Part shown: in pieces, positions 9,935-29,026 of the stretch
How positions within the stretch are numbered: position 1 is the stretch's first letter
Layout of the letters: each line of letters opens with the position of its first letter
Source of the DNA: Oopsacas minuta
Lineage: Eukaryota; Porifera; Hexactinellida; Lyssacinosida; Leucopsacidae
Length of the DNA stretch: 64,000 bases
Assembly (NCBI GenBank): GCA_024704765.1
Contig: JAKMXF010000111.1
Span: 822,619 to 886,618 of the forward strand
Direction of reading: 5' to 3'
The notes under the pieces: model-generated
Seen by the model: the letters and a program-made list of their open reading frames with translations, nothing else
Told to the model about the DNA's origin: nothing
Database searches by the model: none
Translations under genes and position numbers: made by a program

Positions 9935-10177
9935 TCATTTCTCTTTCTTATACCAGTAGTTCTCTAACCAATGAGCAAGAATAACTTCTCCAGTTACGAA
10001 ACATGGGATTTGTGTCCTGAGAATATCCCCGTAAATTTTCTGTACATTCACTTCATGCTCCTTCCAAAACCTGGTGTAATTTCTATTATGAGAAATACCA
10101 GATTTATGTCTTATCCGTTGTCTATGAGTGCTCGCATAATACTTAGAGCAGTATTCACAAAAGGCTTTTTTACCCAT
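9935..10177 (-). CDS. ZMAT5 / U1C-type zinc-finger protein
   Basis: 80 aa. The start (GKKAFCEYC) with C7, C10, H24 and H30 has the C-X2-C-X13-H-X5-H spacing of the U1C/matrin-type finger of ZMAT5, a U11/U12 di-snRNP protein. ZMAT5 continues with a CCCH finger; here the equivalent region (IPCFVTGEVILAHW) keeps the first Cys and the TG but has lost the other ligands, and the protein ends soon after. Either it is a reduced ZMAT5 or further exons are missed; the stop at 9935 is in frame and no donor is obvious. An acceptor TTTGTAG abuts the ATG directly, so a 5'-untranslated exon or a spliced leader must join there. Confidence 0.65.
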   Translation of the reverse strand: MGKKAFCEYCSKYYASTHRQRIRHKSGISHNRNYTRFWKEHEVNVQKIYGDILRTQIPCFVTGEVILAHWLENYWYKKEK

Positions 10178-10189
10178 CTACAAATATAA

Positions 10190-11581
10190 AATTGCTTAAA
10201 GATAATTTATCGGTGCTTGAGAATTATCAGACATATCTATTACAAATACGCATATACAAAAGTCAATACGTATACTAGCTTTCTACCAATTTCATTTTAT
10301 TGAGAGATTGGAATGGACAAAAGTGAAAGTAACAATGAATTGTCCAAACTATAAATAGGCCCGATGATATATTGGTATAAAAGATATAAACTAATTATTG
10401 GCCAAATTACCTAACCTTTCAGGATATTAAATCGATATTTGTATGAACTTTATTAGAAGAAATATAGAAAGATAATTCAATTGAGTAAGTCCAATGTTTC
10501 ATTAGTAGGGGTAGATAAAATTCCTACAACCAGATCTGGTTATAGTGAAATTAGGGAATCTAATGTAAAATACATTAGCTATCCACATTTTCACAATTCC
10601 TGGATCCGCCCTTGATTAGTGAATAGCAATTCTTGTTGCCTTATCCTTCAAAATAGTTGACGAAACAGTAATTGTTAATATGATCACTCCTTATGTGTAG
10701 CCTAAACACTTTACTATTTTTAAGCAATTTCTATATCAGACTTTAATATAACGAAAGTTATTGTCCTTCCATTTGATTGCAATAATTGTAAATATTTTCA
10801 TGAATCTGATCTTTTGATAACAGGTAATCAGTGCAGAGGAGAGTGGTAATGGCAACACAGCAATATTGTCCAAGGAAGGTAAGTTATGACAATAGAGTTA
10901 TTGCAACATATGGATAATTATTCCGTGATTAATATAATTTTAACCTCCCACCGGTTGTGAACATAATTATACAGATATCTTATAGATATGAAAAGCATGT
11001 AGTGTCTTGCTGGCAATAAACAAATCCGAATTGAATATTCAGCAACCAGGTGGAAGCTAAATAGATAAATATCATCAATAAACAGTCAAAGCAGATGTAA
11101 ACAAAGTATCGTATTGCATTTATGGGAAATTATTTGTGTAAATTATTGTGCACCTGTTTCAGCCAGATATGGTAGCATTCTTTAATTTGTGCTACTTGGT
11201 GTTTGGGTATGTCTCACTAAATATAGACAATTTAGAAAGATAGGATCAGATTACCCAAATTATGAACCTTTTCAATTCTCTAAGTTACACCATATATACT
11301 TCAGTATATATAAACATATATTCTAATTTGAGTATTTAATACATTGCATTCTATAACAGAAGATGTATTATTACATCCAAGGTAATTATTTTTTAGAGAT
11401 GAATTCTTTTTCATAAAATTTTCCTCACACGAAAGTAGAATATTTTCTCGATCAGTGAAAACTCTCAGTATGTTATGGTCATGATCGCCACTCGGTTGTT
11501 ACAATCAATCGAAAATTTTCTTGCAAGAATATATCAATTAATGTCCATGGTTCACAATAATGTATACTGTAGAATTCTGAG
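10190..11581. other. Non-coding stretch with one exon-like island
   Basis: Mostly AT-rich sequence with no long ORF. One candidate exon stands out on the plus strand at 10823-10876. It lies between GATAACAG and a strong GTAAGT donor, is open in frame (VISAEESGNGNTAILSKE), and its phase fits the next TRP-channel exon if that exon starts after the TAG near 11601. It may be a 5' exon of the TRP gene. Confidence 0.4.
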
Positions 11582-14500
11582 ATGTTACAACATATAGAAC
11601 TTGAAGATACAAGATTAACAAAGTCATACGACCAATCTAACTGCAAATCCGTATCAGAACAGGATTATCATACGCCAATCACAAACAGAACATCTTTCTC
11701 ATTCGAAAAGGAAGAGATTTTGAATTCAGGGCAAGAACATATCACAGGTATATATTAATTAAACTAATGACCACTTACATCATTCCGAAATATTGCTTAA
11801 TTTTAATGTCAACAACAGATAAATGAACTTAGAGATTATCTCTTAAAACAGTACAGCAGATGTAATGAATATTTTTGAAACTTTAGCAGCATAGTAAGAA
11901 TAATTATTTGATGAAATCATGCAGAATAACCCTCAAATTGATTATCTTAATTATATCACCTGTATCGCAACCAATATTTCTCCGGAATAAAATATGATAA
12001 TTTTAAGGAAGATGTTCATTAAATACAAAAATCCACATAATTACATAAAAGAAATTATCATGTCAAAGTAATATCATCAATGCTATATTCGCAAGAGATT
12101 AGCTAGTAGAGTTTATAGTACAAATAAATACAAATGTGATAAGTACTTGCAATTATTACAGATCATATATATAAGAGTACATATTTATTAATTATCTTAT
12201 TGTGTGGGAAAGGTCTGCTCAGTTTCTCAATTATAGAAAAATCACATTTGAGGTTGTTTGCGTATTTTAAAATATATACTACCTGACTCAGATACCATAT
12301 CGGCTCTGTTATAATTATTATAAAACTCTCAACAACAATTTTATTGCGTACAAGTATTAATTAAACTACACAAACACATCTCACTGGTTGAACTCAAGAC
12401 ACATACTTGTTAATGCATTGCTTACAATAATGCAAAATACAATAATTGTATCAATGCAGATTGCTTTAAGTAAATGTGAATTATATTATACAAATTAAAG
12501 GTAACGACAACCAACGCAAGTATCCACAAAAACCACACAGTACACAAACTGAGACACGAGATCGAGTAAAGAAAATGATTAGACAATCTTCAGAAGTTGG
12601 TATGCTACTGCTGGAATCTTCTACTGAACAAGTACATGTACCGAAGAGAGTGCAAGGAATGATTAAGAGAGGATCAGGCCGGATTGAGCATTTGCTACTT
12701 GATGGAGCACATAAAAATAGCCGAAAGGAACCTACAAAGGGATCAGATCACGTGATCAAGAGACATAAAAGCTCACTGCATAATCTCGTAGAACAGTCAC
12801 GCCTTGATACCATCCCCTCACCCTGTGTAGTACAAATAGAACAAGATGTAGAGGATGATATGATTTTCTCTCCAACCGAAAACTTCGGAGTAAGCAGCTT
12901 AGGAACTGTTCCTCTACTACCAGTACAAATATCAGTAACACAACCATCCACACCATCCCCACCATCTACACCAATACCATATAATACCAACAACTATAGC
13001 AAATTTTCTAATTCCAGTTTAACTGGAGATATGATGTCCATGAGTGCCAGTATGGGAAATCTGACAGAACTACCTGAGAGATTGATAGAATCAATCACAC
13101 TCAACCATCGTAAGTTACTATACAGCTACAGAGTCGGTACATCCGATACATCCGTACAGCAGGTCTGATCATTGTAGGAATTATTTTGACCATAGACTGC
13201 TTCCACCGGACCTGTAATATTGTAATTCAAAATAGGCATAATTATTTCTCTGTTTTCAGACAGATTCAGAATTAAATTAGTTGTGAAAGTAAAGTGTATC
13301 CAAATACTACATATGTATTGGTAATTTGGTATATATTTAATAATACTATTTTCATAGCTGAAGAGGTAACCAGACAGCTGGAGAACTTTGGGGAAAACGG
13401 ACCTCCGGAAGCTTTAATAAACCGCGGACTGTGGTACGCATGTGCACACGGGGCAGAGAAGTCAGCAGAAGTTATCATGAACGTATTCCATGGAAATCCA
13501 AATTATGTATACAGAAATGTTCCGTGTATTCAACTAGCTGCAAGACGAGGAAATGTTGCCTTACTAACTCTCATTCTAGATGAATTTCCAGATCTGGTTA
13601 GGAATGTAATGCCTAAAGATGCTTGCGTTAAATTAAATGTACCAAGTGAAACTAGCTATGGAACAAACAAACAATCAGATTCTCCCTCTAGTGATAATGT
13701 GAATTCATCTTCCAGACGGAGCAGTTGTTCATTAGGCGAAAGAAGAAGTAAAGACAAAAAAGGTAAAATGCGTTTTTCGCAGAAAAACACAAAGTTTCGG
13801 GGAGAGGAAGAAAGAAAAAACTCTATTGTAGTCAATTATACGCCCTTGAGTACTCCGCTACACCAAACTACACTCACAAATGATGTGGAAATGACCAAAA
13901 TCATTTTAGAAAAATACAAAGTAAGTACAAGTAAATATCAATAGTAGATACGTACAGTATTTTTAAGTGAAGTACATTAAATATAGGCAGACATAGAAGC
14001 TACAGATTGTGAGAGTAAAACACCTCTGATGTATGCTGCTGAGGAGGGAAGCGTAAATACACTACAATACCTGCTTGAATGTGAAGCCGATATTGAGGTG
14101 AGAGATGCAAATAGGCATACAGCGTTATTACTTGCAGTCAAAAACGGAAATAGACAATGTATACTGTTATTGCTTCAGAAAGGTTTGTATATTTACTTGT
14201 ATATATGTATGTATTTATATTGCGAATTTCTATGCTATAGGGTCAAACGAGAATGCAAAAGACAATAAAGGCAGAGGCCTGTTTGAAATCGCGAAAGATG
14301 AGACTGTGTGTATTTACGTAGCTAAACTACTCGTAAAAGATTCATTAACTGTTAGGCTTCCTCTACATGGATTGGTGAAGAAGGGGTATAGCCATTGCTT
14401 CCAACTTATAGTGGACAATACCATACATTACAGAGGAGATAGTTGTGAGTTTCATATAACAAAAGTACAAAATATAGAAAGCAAATTCACATAGAGTTGG

Positions 14501-17500
14501 GATAATACTAACACCTCTATTGCAAATATAATCAAATGTCTAGAACTCCCTACACATGATGATTTTAGCCTTTTGAATAACAGAGCAGAAATATTCTTTG
14601 TTGGTGCTACTACCCCTTGGGTTTAAATTGCAATAACACCAGACTAGAGCCCGCCTTATTTGGATTAATTAATAAGCACTTGACAACTCTAACTATGGAG
14701 TATACGCCAGATGTATTTAGTATTGATTGAGTTAGCTAATCATTGGATTAAGTTGGGAAATCTTGCTTATTAGCCATAACTGGTAAACCGAATATCCTAG
14801 TGATATTAATATGATGTTAGATGAATGCACTGAAATACTATAGCCTGTTGAAAAGTAATCCCTCAATAATAAATTTACACTATTTAAAACAAACAAATTC
14901 TTGAAATAATAGGCAAAATACGTATATTGAAATATTGAAATTAAAGGAATATGAGTCCAAATACACAAAAAAAAAATGGCTCTTATTATGTAGCTTATTG
15001 TCTTCGCGATTTCGGAAATTTAGTCGCAGATGTTAGCCGTGTTTATTTCATGGAATATTCCCACAATTCAGCGACAAACTCGGTACATCCGGTAGAGCAG
15101 GTCCGAAGTATAATCATGAATAAATTGGTATGTCCATTAGCAGGATATGAAAAATCATTAAAAGCAAGAAAATTGCAGCTTACACAAGTGGGAGGATAAA
15201 TAGCTTACAAATACATTCCGTGGTTAAGGAAACTTTGTTGCTTTTATTTGTCTAACATTATAAATATTAATGATTACTAATTGTTAATAAATAATTGATC
15301 ACGTACCTGCGACAATGAAAGTAAGAAATATTCTTTAGAATAAATTGCATAGATTTACATAATTGGAATTTCCAATGATTGGTATTTCCAAATATTATTA
15401 GATTAATGCAACCTGTGGATGAAAATGTCCTTTAATCAGAATATAATTATGCAAGATCTGCCCTAAACTGTGTGTGATAATGGAAAGAAATATGTTAATA
15501 TTTCAAGTATGTGGGTTTTACTAGGAATTAGCAGTGTAACTCTATTTAAACCATGTGAATATGATAATTGAATGGAAAGTTAAATATTCATCATTGAATT
15601 ATGCAAATTCTCCAAACATATTTGAGATTATTTACTTGTAATTAATATATTTATTAATTAGGATAATTTGCAAATTATTGATCAAACAACTTGTTACAAA
15701 TTCCAAAATAATATTCTACAATTTACACAAAATGATTTTAGGGGAATTCGACTTGAGAACCTTTCAAATGGATGATAACGGAGTACTGCCTGAAAATGAA
15801 TTGGATTATAAAGAGAAGAAACAATCGTTACTGCAGCTGATCAGTAGCAGCGAGAATATGGATTTTGTTGATTGTCTCCCTCTCCGTATTTTAGTATCTC
15901 ACTGGCTATCTAGATATGGGGTTTGGTACATTTTTCTAAAGTTATTCTATTTCATATTAAACATGACAGCTCTATCCTACCTATTCATAAACGCAGCTCA
16001 CGAATCAGCACCGAATAAACACTTCAACTTCAATGGTACCACAAACTCTATACAAGTTATCTGTTTGGTTATCGTACTGTTGGGCTGGTTGATGCATCTT
16101 ATATTTGAAGTTTGTGAGATGGGTCTCAGATGTAAAGCAAGATGGGATAGTATCCGTACAAGACGAAAAGAAACAGAAGGTATGATTGATAATATTAGGA
16201 AATTTCAATAAATATCATCCCTTCTTTGCATTTTTTAGGCAAGATATCTTTACAAATGGACACGATAAACTTATTCCAATCTATTAGCTATGGATTATTC
16301 GATTATCTAAGAAGTTTGCATAATCTAATTGATCTGGTTATAATATCAAGTTTGCCACTGTTTTTAATATTTTGTTATCATAACAGTCCAATACAATGGT
16401 ATTTTGCTTCATTTCTATATTTCAGCCGCTCACTAGAAGTTGTGAAGTTGCTTACAGTGTCTCCATTTGGAATTTACGTACACACAATATGGGCAACATT
16501 ATCAGGAGATCTACCGAAATTTATTTTCATCGTAGCTTTGTCTTTAATCGCATTCATAGGTAATTATTCTAAATAGTAAATAAAGAATATGACGTAATAT
16601 AATATATTTCTTGTTTCAAGGTGCATTATTTATTGCATTCAGAGCTCCTTCCAATGATTACGTAAACCAGACACTCACTATAACTGAGATGGATTTGTTA
16701 CGGCCAGATGGCGAAACGTCTGTGTGGTGGCTTATCATGACTAGTCTCAGATTACTGATCGAGCAGGGGAGTGTTGTTAAAGTCGATTACATCACACTAT
16801 TTAACTGGTTCGCAGTTATTATCTTCTTCCTAATGCTCGGATGGATTCTACTTATACTACGAGTAATATTTATAGCACATGTTTCAAATACTTATGCAGT
16901 TTCTAGGAACAGAGCAGAAAGATATGTTACAGCGTATAAACTTGATTTTCTATTAAAGATGAATGAAAACTCCTTCATTGCTCTCTTCATAGATTTGAAG
17001 AAACGGTTTTACAATCCTACTCTAAAGAAAACAAGAAAAGAAATAAGAAAATATTTTGAATCAGGTAAGTAGTTTGTAGCTATAGAAAACTAGAAAACTT
17101 GTTTTTAGCAATTTTAATATATATCCGTTTAGATAACAGTTATTCACAATGGAACAGCACTTGGGTGGAAAGAGTGGAAGATGCTTTAAATGCTAGAAAG
17201 AAGAGAAACAATATGAGGGTAGCATTGACAGACCCAATAGAGGGTAGACAAGATCATCAATTCGCGGAATATATTTCGGATGGGTCAAAGAAAAGATCAT
17301 GTTCGGTCCTTGATCCTTCTGAGGCAGAAATTGATATAATTTATCGACTACAGAGCAATTTGAAAAGTGAAATGAACATTATATTAGAAGAACATCAACG
17401 GAAAATAGAACAAAACATGATCAATGAACGAAGAGAGATAAATGAAAAAATCGACGATTTGAAGCAGACAACGATTCGAGAAATAGCCAAGCTGGCTAGT

Positions 17501-17545
17501 CAGTTTATTGCACACGGTCCTGTGATGTCTGATAGTGATGACTAG
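11582..17545 (+). CDS. Ankyrin-repeat TRP cation channel (TRPA/TRPV-like)
   Basis: Multi-exon plasma-membrane channel. Exons I can support: 11582-11747, 12501-13109, 13358-13920, 13987-14182, 14241-about 14462, 15662-16179, 16239-16559, 16621-17064 and 17109-17545. Most junctions match in phase; the link 14.46-15.66 kb does not close, so one exon there is missing or misread. The N-terminal 200 residues are Ser/Pro-rich and disordered. Ankyrin repeats follow (KTPLMYAAEEGSVNTLQYLL, HTALLLAVKNGNRQCILLLL). The membrane part has S1 (FFLKLFYFILNMTALSYLF-like), S5, a pore loop around DGETSVWWLIMTSLRLL and S6 (ILLILRVIFIAHVSNTYA). The C-terminus is a charged coiled coil ending DSDD. Subfamily assignment is tentative. 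The start may instead lie in the exon at 10823. Confidence 0.8.
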
Positions 17546-18054
17546 CAGATCCTCAAAAAATGAGACAACAGACTCATCCCCAAATAGGTATCCAGTTTCA
17601 TTTTTGAAAATTCAGAATGCATTTTATTGAATTAAATATCACACATTATTTTAATGTATAATTATTTGCTTTTCTGTATAAAATCCACACAATTTTTGTA
17701 TGTTTCCAATTTGATGAAATATTAAGTTAATTAACCTTCTACAACTTATCTATTATTAATTTATCATAGTCAAGTTTGGTCGCTTAAGAGGTAAATATTA
17801 TTTATCTCTTCTAAAATATAAAAGTATTTGTATAAGCAAATCTTTATTGTGTTAGATAGGAAGGGGTGGATAGTTGAAGCTTGAAGTTTATACAAAAATG
17901 AATGGAGCACAGTACAATAACTGATGTAACCCAGGTAGGGAAATTGTAATTAGATAGAATGATATCCTCACTTTAGAATAAATAATTAAGATGTCTCAGT
18001 TAAACTCGAGGTTGTGCAATAACATAAGTTCCTTCCTTATAGGTATAATTGAAG
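17546..18054. other. Intergenic, no gene seen
   Basis: AT-rich sequence between the TRP channel stop and the promoter of the small plus-strand gene. I see no exon, RNA gene or repeat. Confidence 0.5.
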
Positions 18055-18062
18055 TATAAATA
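18055..18062 (+). promoter_or_regulatory. TATA box of small-protein gene A
   Basis: TATAAATA, preceded and followed by G and G (GTATAAATAG), starts 67 bases before the ATG at 18122. The paralogous gene has the same octamer 68 bases before its ATG. The matching position supports a real core promoter. Confidence 0.6.
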
Positions 18063-18121
18063 GAGCCAAGAAATTCGATATTAGTTCATACAATAATACT
18101 CCAGCTACCGGACTTTTGAGA

Positions 18122-18364
18122 ATGTCTTCAATACCGAGATCCTCTTCTATGTCTTCTCAAAGTTCCCCACAATTCTACCATGATGTAGCTCTTGAATCAG
18201 GGGACTATTACATGCTCGAATTAGCAACTACATGTCTTCCAAAAGCGAGAAGAGCGAGCTCGAATAGTGCTGGGAGACCATCTCCTACTCTGTCAAGCTT
18301 ACAAGGAAAAGTAGAATCTATTCAGCAGAGAATAGAACTACTAAAGAGCCAAAATAATTCTTAA
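18122..18364 (+). CDS. Small conserved protein A (unrecognised family)
   Basis: 80 aa, no family known to me. The Ser-rich N-terminus is followed by a core ALESGDYYMLELATT, an Arg/Pro linker with SPTLSSLQ, and a C-terminal predicted coiled coil KVESIQQRIELLK. A paralogue lies 3.4 kb away on the opposite strand (21766-22023) and matches in the core, the SPT(L/M)SSLQ motif and the coiled coil, so selection has kept the protein. I start at ATG 18122; the upstream in-frame TTG is not needed. It has no signal peptide or membrane segment. It converges on the Ran 3' end. Confidence 0.7.
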   Translation: MSSIPRSSSMSSQSSPQFYHDVALESGDYYMLELATTCLPKARRASSNSAGRPSPTLSSLQGKVESIQQRIELLKSQNNS

Positions 18365-19570
18365 ACTAACTGGATGAACGCTAATTTCAATCAAACTACA
18401 TTTTCCCACTTTTCAGTTATTTCTATAAACAAAAATACAATGTGTTATATACTATTCTTGAAAAATTAAATCTTGCAATACCAAATATTCCCAAATTAAC
18501 TACGTATGTGTATGTTTAATGTAAATTAGGGAAATATTCATATCACATATTGTTTTTAGAAAAAACACGAAATTTTATTTTTGGCTAGGTGAATTGGTGA
18601 ATTAATTATTTAACAGATAATTATTATTATGAATAATTATGAATTAATAAAGGAAACATTGTATTGCAATTTGGTTTCCGAGGATTGAGTAAATTAGTGG
18701 AAATTGATTAGTAGGTTAATTAATCATATTTTTTCCTATGAAAGGTATTAATAATTAATAGTGCAAACATACATGCGCCATCTGAATTAGTAAGGACTAC
18801 AGTATCACAATTAATTCATTAAATTCAGCAAAATTTGTTTATTTGATTTCATAGTGTGTAGATCAAGTTTTTAGCTGAACTGAAATACAAAACACGCCAT
18901 TGAAGTCAATCGCAGAATGTACAAAAATCTTACATAGCATGTATCATATCATAGACTTAACGGACATTGAATTGTGCAGCCATATTACCTCAAATAATTA
19001 TAGATTTCATTATGAATAATGGCTCTAAATACCCTACATCCAAATAATCAGGAGAGAATATAGTTGGGTAGGTTGTGGTTCGTCGGCAGTTAGCACAAGC
19101 TGTTACTGCTACTTGACATAATGAAAACAAGAGGAATAACACGCAATGAAAAATATGTCAAATTCGAACGAATGGAAACTAATAAAATTATAGTAACATA
19201 TAAGGTGATGAATATATATTACAAGAACAATACTGGAAATCAATTCTCTGAAAATAATCACAATAAATAATCTAGAATTATCATTGACTCGTTACTTAGA
19301 CATTTATGTGAGAATCTCTATGTAATGAGTCTGTGGTCATTTATGTGTGGATTCAAAAGTAATTTGTAGTAAATTAAATCAGAGTAAATAATAGATTGAT
19401 AATTATAATGAGTCCATCAACAGAACAAACATTAGAGAGAGAACTAAGACAGGACTAAGAGGCAACAAAGTAGTTAAAATTATCCTAGATGCACTACTGG
19501 GTTTATGGGAGAGTGCTCATTTGGGAAACATTAGAACTTATTCCTCAAACTCCCATGAGCAAATACGTAT
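18365..19570. other. Intergenic, between convergent genes
   Basis: About 1.2 kb, strongly AT-rich, many TTAATTAA-like stretches. It would contain the 3' ends of small gene A and Ran. No exon or structured repeat is visible. Confidence 0.5.
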
Positions 19571-25547
<5,977 letters not shown>

Positions 25548-28500
25548 TTATAGGTAAGAGCTAGAAGAAGCGACTGTGTTTTCCTCTACATAACTGTTCG
25601 TCACAACTCCAGGACCTGAATCTATAAAAATTACTGAATATATACACGGTCTGTGTGGAGATAGATATATCCACATGATAATTACATACCACCTAGAGCG
25701 TGATCTGTCATACTCCTGCACAATGATTCTATGTACACATCATTAGTCTGTACGTGATTGAAATCAGCGTTGGTACTATTAGGCAATCCACACTTTACTC
25801 TGTCTGCTAGCGGGACTGAACACAGCATTCCATTATCACAAGTAGACTCTACACAAATTAAACATATTGAAAATACAATAAATGCTTCTATTAATCAGCT
25901 ACTATGCTTTGAAGTATATACCATTAGTTGAATGCTGCTCTGTGAAATATTCTGCTGGATTTTGTTGGTATGGAGATGGAAATGATTTGGCTTTGTTGAT
26001 GTTTGTCTTTACTGGTATATACTATAGAGGTTAACAATATAAAACAACTTGTAAAAAATAACACCAATCTTACATTTGCATACTTTACACTGGGGAAAGA
26101 TCGAACAGCTGTTAGAGGTGGTTGTACTCCCGGGGTTACACAAGAGGGAGAAAGATATGCGTTATGTATAGCTACATGTGGTGGTGTGTGTTTGTTGGGA
26201 GGTCTCCATTGTTTCTGCCCCTTATTAAGAGTAGTAGTTTGTATTGGAGGCTGAGTACCAGCACTCCAGGAGCTAATAGGAATAAGCTGTAAACTGTAGC
26301 ATCATGTGTTATATGTTAATAAACTAACCTCCTTGTCCTTAACACTCTGTTGTCAATTTTCCTATTATTTGTCTTGTTCACGCGAAGTGCTTGTTCGCGA
26401 ATTAGAACTTGATCAAAGAGTTGAGTCTTCCACTCAGCGAATAATACTTTTTGAGGTTCTGAGAATGCCTAGAGTAGTAAGAAATATGAACATTTCCATT
26501 CAAAACACTTATACGCACACCGTTAATGTAAATCTATTCTACTAACCTCGTGGGATATCGCTTTGTCCAGTGTATGAATGAATGCAATCATTGAATCTTC
26601 TTCAAAGTCTGTAAGCATCATCAATTTTGTGTAAACTACAGTTGAGGGATAAATTAATACTGTAAGGGATACCAATAATAATTAATACACACCTTTAGAG
26701 CTGATAATGGTAATCATGGAAGCTAAATCTTCATTGTGAATATCAGATACTTTTGACTGTGACAAGAGACGAGTTCTCTCACTAACTACTATTTCCTCTC
26801 CAGTGCGAAGAGGCGAATCTTTTCTAGAAATGTGCTTTGTTATTTCTTCATCAGGGTTGATTGCTCCATTGAGTGAGGGAGACTCAGGTTCTATCAAGTG
26901 AACCATGGATAAAATATACCATCAATAATTAATTAAAAGAACTTGTCGATAACAAAACAGGTGAAAAACCTCATAGATACTGAAATAAAATCTCACCGTT
27001 TTTATCATTCCTACTTCTATCCAGGTTATACGTAATATCGAGTGGAGATTGAAAGGATAAGCCATTGTTAGAAGATAGACCAGGAGGAGGAGGAGGAGGT
27101 GAGACGGGCATGTAAGGAAGCATGGGTGAAATTACAACTGATCTCAAATCAGTAATTATAGCAGTTAGCTCCTGAGAGTCTGCACAGATGGATGACAAAT
27201 AATCCATATCCTAAAAATAATTATCTAGTTAATATTATGAACTCAAGCTTGCTATTGTATGACAGTACCTGATCTAACTTGTTTAATAACTGAGAACGAG
27301 TTGATAGCTTCTGAATACTCTGAATAATCTTATGCCTAGCACCAGTAGTTACATTCTAAATACACAAAATATTACAGTTATAGAAAATAATCAAAATATA
27401 TATTTCTACGTTAAGCGAGCAAATACCTCACACTCTAGCTTGCTCTCATCCATGTACAGCATTTCCTTGTATGAGAACTGTGAAAATAAGTCCTGATATT
27501 TGTGTAGGCGTAGGCTTTTGAGCCAATTAGGAACTTCTATAGATTATATCGTGAATATTGTGATTGTAGATTTGAATATAAATATCAACTAACCTTGCAT
27601 CCCTGGTACATTAACAAATGTGTCCTGCTTAGAGAACTCGTACTCTCCAGAAGATCCTGAGATAGAGCTACTGTTTGTATTGCCATTACAGACATCAAAG
27701 CTCATAACAATATCAGTAGACTTTTGTTGTGGTGGAGACTGAGAATCAAGGCATTTCTTGCTGAGTGGGTAGCTCAGAGACCGGAAAACAGGTTCAGCTA
27801 TTTGCATAAAATATAAATATTGAAATTAATTTATTATTCATGACTAACCTTTGCTGTCATTATCTTTGGGCCTATGTGGAGCACCATGAAACTGCGGAAC
27901 AATACCATTAGGTAGTCTGAATGCGTTTGGGTGAGAATACTCCCCTTCTGGTTGTTTATTAGGACTCCAAAGCATGTTACTCTGTCTCAGAGGCGTGATA
28001 GGAGGCCCACACCCTTGGTAATCACCTCCATGCTCTGTAACTACGATACCAGAGTCTGATTGTTGTACCGGGATGAGAGGATCATTAGCAGGGGGGGAGA
28101 CAGGTGGATGGGGGTGGGAGTGTGACATGGGAGTAACATTGAGGAGTGGGAAGAAGTTACCAGTCCCAGTAGTAGGACAGTTTGCATGTTGTGGCAGACC
28201 TGAGTGAGAGATAAAATAAAATATGTGACAATTCTAGGCAGTACAAGTACTAGAATTAGCTACCTGGAGAGGAGAGAGCTGGTTGTATTTGAGGGAAGTA
28301 GCTTCCATGGGGAGACATATGGTGTAATGGTCCGTGTGGATGGAACTCCTCCAAAGACTGCTGGGGAGGGATGGGAGGAGGTACACTACCACCCATAATC
28401 AGCATTTGTTGTTTATGCTCCACTGCTCTACTTTTCTCTCTGAGACGAATCAACCAATAGTTGAGTGAGTTCTTATCATCCGGAGGGAAGGCTGGATGTA

Positions 28501-29026
28501 GGACTGATAAACACAGAAGCTGCCAGCATTGATCCAAGTAGTGAGCATGTTCACAAGATCCCAATAATACCTGAAGAAAATACAATAATATCTGCTGTAA
28601 ACATACAGAACTTAATGAACAGTAGTTACCTTAGGTAAGAGATTCATGTATTCTCTACGAGCTAGATGAGAATCAACTTTGAGTAGAGGGAGATGAGATA
28701 ACAAGTGTGAGAGAACAACTTCATCAGGTTCTCTATGTAATCCACTCAAGAAATCTATACAATAAAAGATAACACATATAAACTGTAAGAAACATAATAA
28801 ACATTGAATGTACTGACTGGGTGAGTTAGCCTCTTGCTCTAGAATCTCTACGTCACGTGTATCAGCTGTAGCAGGATGAGACGCTAGGAAGAGAGATAAG
28901 AACTTGGCTTGTATCGAAGAGATGCGGGATAAGAGGTAGCAGAGAGTTATTATCTGTTCACAGCTGGTCCACTCTGAGTACCAGCCAAGTAATGCTCCCA
29001 ACCTTTCCCTGTAGAATGTACTGCAC
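25548..29026 (-). CDS. SAMD4A: Smaug / SAMD4 RNA-binding translational repressor
   Basis: Post-transcriptional repressor that binds SRE stem-loops through its SAM domain. About 13 short exons on the minus strand, with introns mostly of 50-120 bases. The first exon (29026-28818) starts [20 protein letters not shown] and matches the N-terminal Smaug similarity region; it continues with [20 protein letters not shown] and [17 protein letters not shown] (PHAT domain). Pro/Ser-rich linker exons follow. The SAM domain is in exons near 27538-27427 and 27357-27270 ([39 protein letters not shown]). The C-terminal conserved block [14 protein letters not shown] and [15 protein letters not shown] is present. 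The last exon ends with the stop at 25548. One family member seen, so SAMD4A versus B is not meaningful. Confidence 0.9.

Noticed and set aside
14951-15199. 82-codon plus-strand ORF inside the TRP locus
   Set aside because: No similarity to TRP or ankyrin sequence and no matching splice sites in phase; most likely chance, though the missing TRP exon must lie nearby.
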